A stretch of 64,000 nucleotides of DNA from assembly GCF_000380185.1 (NCBI RefSeq), contig NZ_KB904749.1, positions 60,511 to 124,510 on the forward strand, read 5' to 3'. The DNA is from Thiofilum flexile DSM 14609 (GTDB lineage: Bacteria; Pseudomonadota; Gammaproteobacteria; Thiotrichales; Thiotrichaceae). The position numbers were made by a program, and so were the translations under genes. Below, piece after piece: positions 63,816 to 64,000 of this stretch; position 1 is the stretch's first letter, and each line of letters starts with the position of its first letter. The notes below the pieces were generated by a model that had not been told where the DNA came from, ran no database searches, and saw only the letters and a program-made list of their open reading frames with translations.

Positions 63816-64000
63816 GCGGCCTGCTTGCGCCGTACTTTGAGACTATGCTTATTTGTCTGGCTGTACCGAAGTAAGTTAGTCGCCATCTGGCGTAGGAGGG
63901 AGAAATTGTGAGGCCCATCGCCGGTACGGTTACGCGCCCGATCCTCCTGCATCAGCACATCCAAGACCCAATGGAGTCGGTTCTCAATCCCCCAATGGGA
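63738..64000 (-). mobile_element. ISAs1-family insertion sequence, right end (continues past window)
   Basis: The terminal inverted repeat CAGGGCAATCGC begins at 63738 and matches the left end of the remnant at 26324 (CAGGGCAAATGC). Inward lies the 3' end of a transposase gene. The insertion point is within the CHAT-NTPase-TPR gene. The left end and any target duplication are beyond the window. Confidence 0.85.
63758..64000 (-). CDS. ISAs1 family transposase, C-terminal part
   Basis: The last 80 residues of a transposase that continues past the window edge; stop TAA at 63758-63760. SHWGIENRLHWVLDVLMQED is the conserved DDE-transposase motif with the catalytic Glu in GIEN. GDGPHNFSLLRQMATNLLR and KRRQAAW-like VRRKQAAWSTDYLAELL are typical of the ISAs1 C-terminus. 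The part seen has no frameshift, so the element could be active if its 5' part is intact. Its 3' sequence is shared with the deleted element at 26.3 kb. Confidence 0.88.
   Translation of the reverse strand, partial: SHWGIENRLHWVLDVLMQEDRARNRTGDGPHNFSLLRQMATNLLRYSQTNKHSLKVRRKQAAWSTDYLAELLEPLIPLQQ

Noticed and set aside
63730..63918. Minus-strand 62-residue frame near the window end
   Set aside because: Shadow frame of the ISAs1 transposase C-terminus.

Overview
The window reads as a chromosomal segment of a gammaproteobacterium of moderate GC. Support comes from the purA-hisZ-DUF2065-hflC-hflK cluster, the phoH-ybeY-corC cluster, an argB-DUF3144 pair and an hcp-hcr-DNR nitric-oxide cluster. 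Repeated AAA-ATPase/PD-(D/E)XK proteins, an Rpn-type nuclease, a Uma2 protein and a CHAT-NTPase-TPR protein suggest a Thiothrix/Thiolinea-like member of the Thiotrichales. That placement is an inference from gene content, not a database result. No tRNA, rRNA or CRISPR array was recognised.

Layout. 0-0.5 kb: 3' end of purL. 0.5-2.2 kb: an AT-rich two-gene cassette (AAA ATPase plus TOPRIM/DUF3226 protein), a candidate defence module. 2.4-3.6 kb: an outer-membrane barrel protein and a DUF3861 protein. 3.6-6.3 kb: an ECF sigma factor, a small membrane protein (likely anti-sigma) and a CnrX/ZraP-like periplasmic sensor, followed by a membrane fatty-acid-hydroxylase/sterol-desaturase protein and a secreted EF-hand protein. 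The sigma operon and the hydroxylase are preceded by the same two-part promoter-like sequence with identical spacing, so this looks like one small regulon. 6.7-10.1 kb: an FNR-like regulator, a lone Lrp/AsnC effector domain, a LiuC-like crotonase, a GNAT and a DUF4259 protein. 10.2-13.0 kb: GntR/UTRA regulator-trpB-trpA, with a palindrome on the likely -35. 13.0-22.2 kb: a complete glycerol uptake and use operon on the minus strand, glpD-S-T-P-Q-U-V-K in transcription order.

22.4-26.1 kb: DUF2750, a TauE/SafE exporter, and a Mut7-C/short-chain-dehydrogenase pair. 26.3 kb: an internally deleted ISAs1-type insertion sequence. 26.7-35.7 kb: a secreted cysteine-rich repeat protein, two near-copies of a basic-amino-acid binding protein around one HisP-type ATPase (no permease), then hglS-ydiJ, the 2-oxoadipate to D-2-hydroxyglutarate to 2-oxoglutarate end of lysine breakdown, a MobA/MocA-like protein and a small phosphatase pair. 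36-46 kb: LysE exporter and AraC regulator, two paralogous AAA-ATPase/PD-(D/E)XK proteins, a lysozyme-inhibitor fusion, hcp-hcr with a divergent DNR-type regulator and an FNR-type box between them, and tcdA. 46-52.8 kb: purA, hisZ, DUF2065, hflC, hflK, grxD, ppk2. 53-60.6 kb: a secreted unknown, an Rpn nuclease, an Hpt-like protein lacking its histidine, phoH-ybeY-corC, a DUF4124 protein, argB-DUF3144 and Uma2. 60.7-64 kb: a CHAT-NTPase-TPR protein with 120-bp near-identical repeats, whose 5' end is cut off by the right end of an ISAs1-family element that runs off the window.

Two repeat systems cross the window: a multi-hairpin palindromic element in at least four intergenic copies whose outer stem arms co-vary, and the ISAs1-type ends at 26.3 and 63.7 kb. 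The strongest candidates for something new are the ECF regulon, the structured repeat family, and the two defence-like loci near the window edges.
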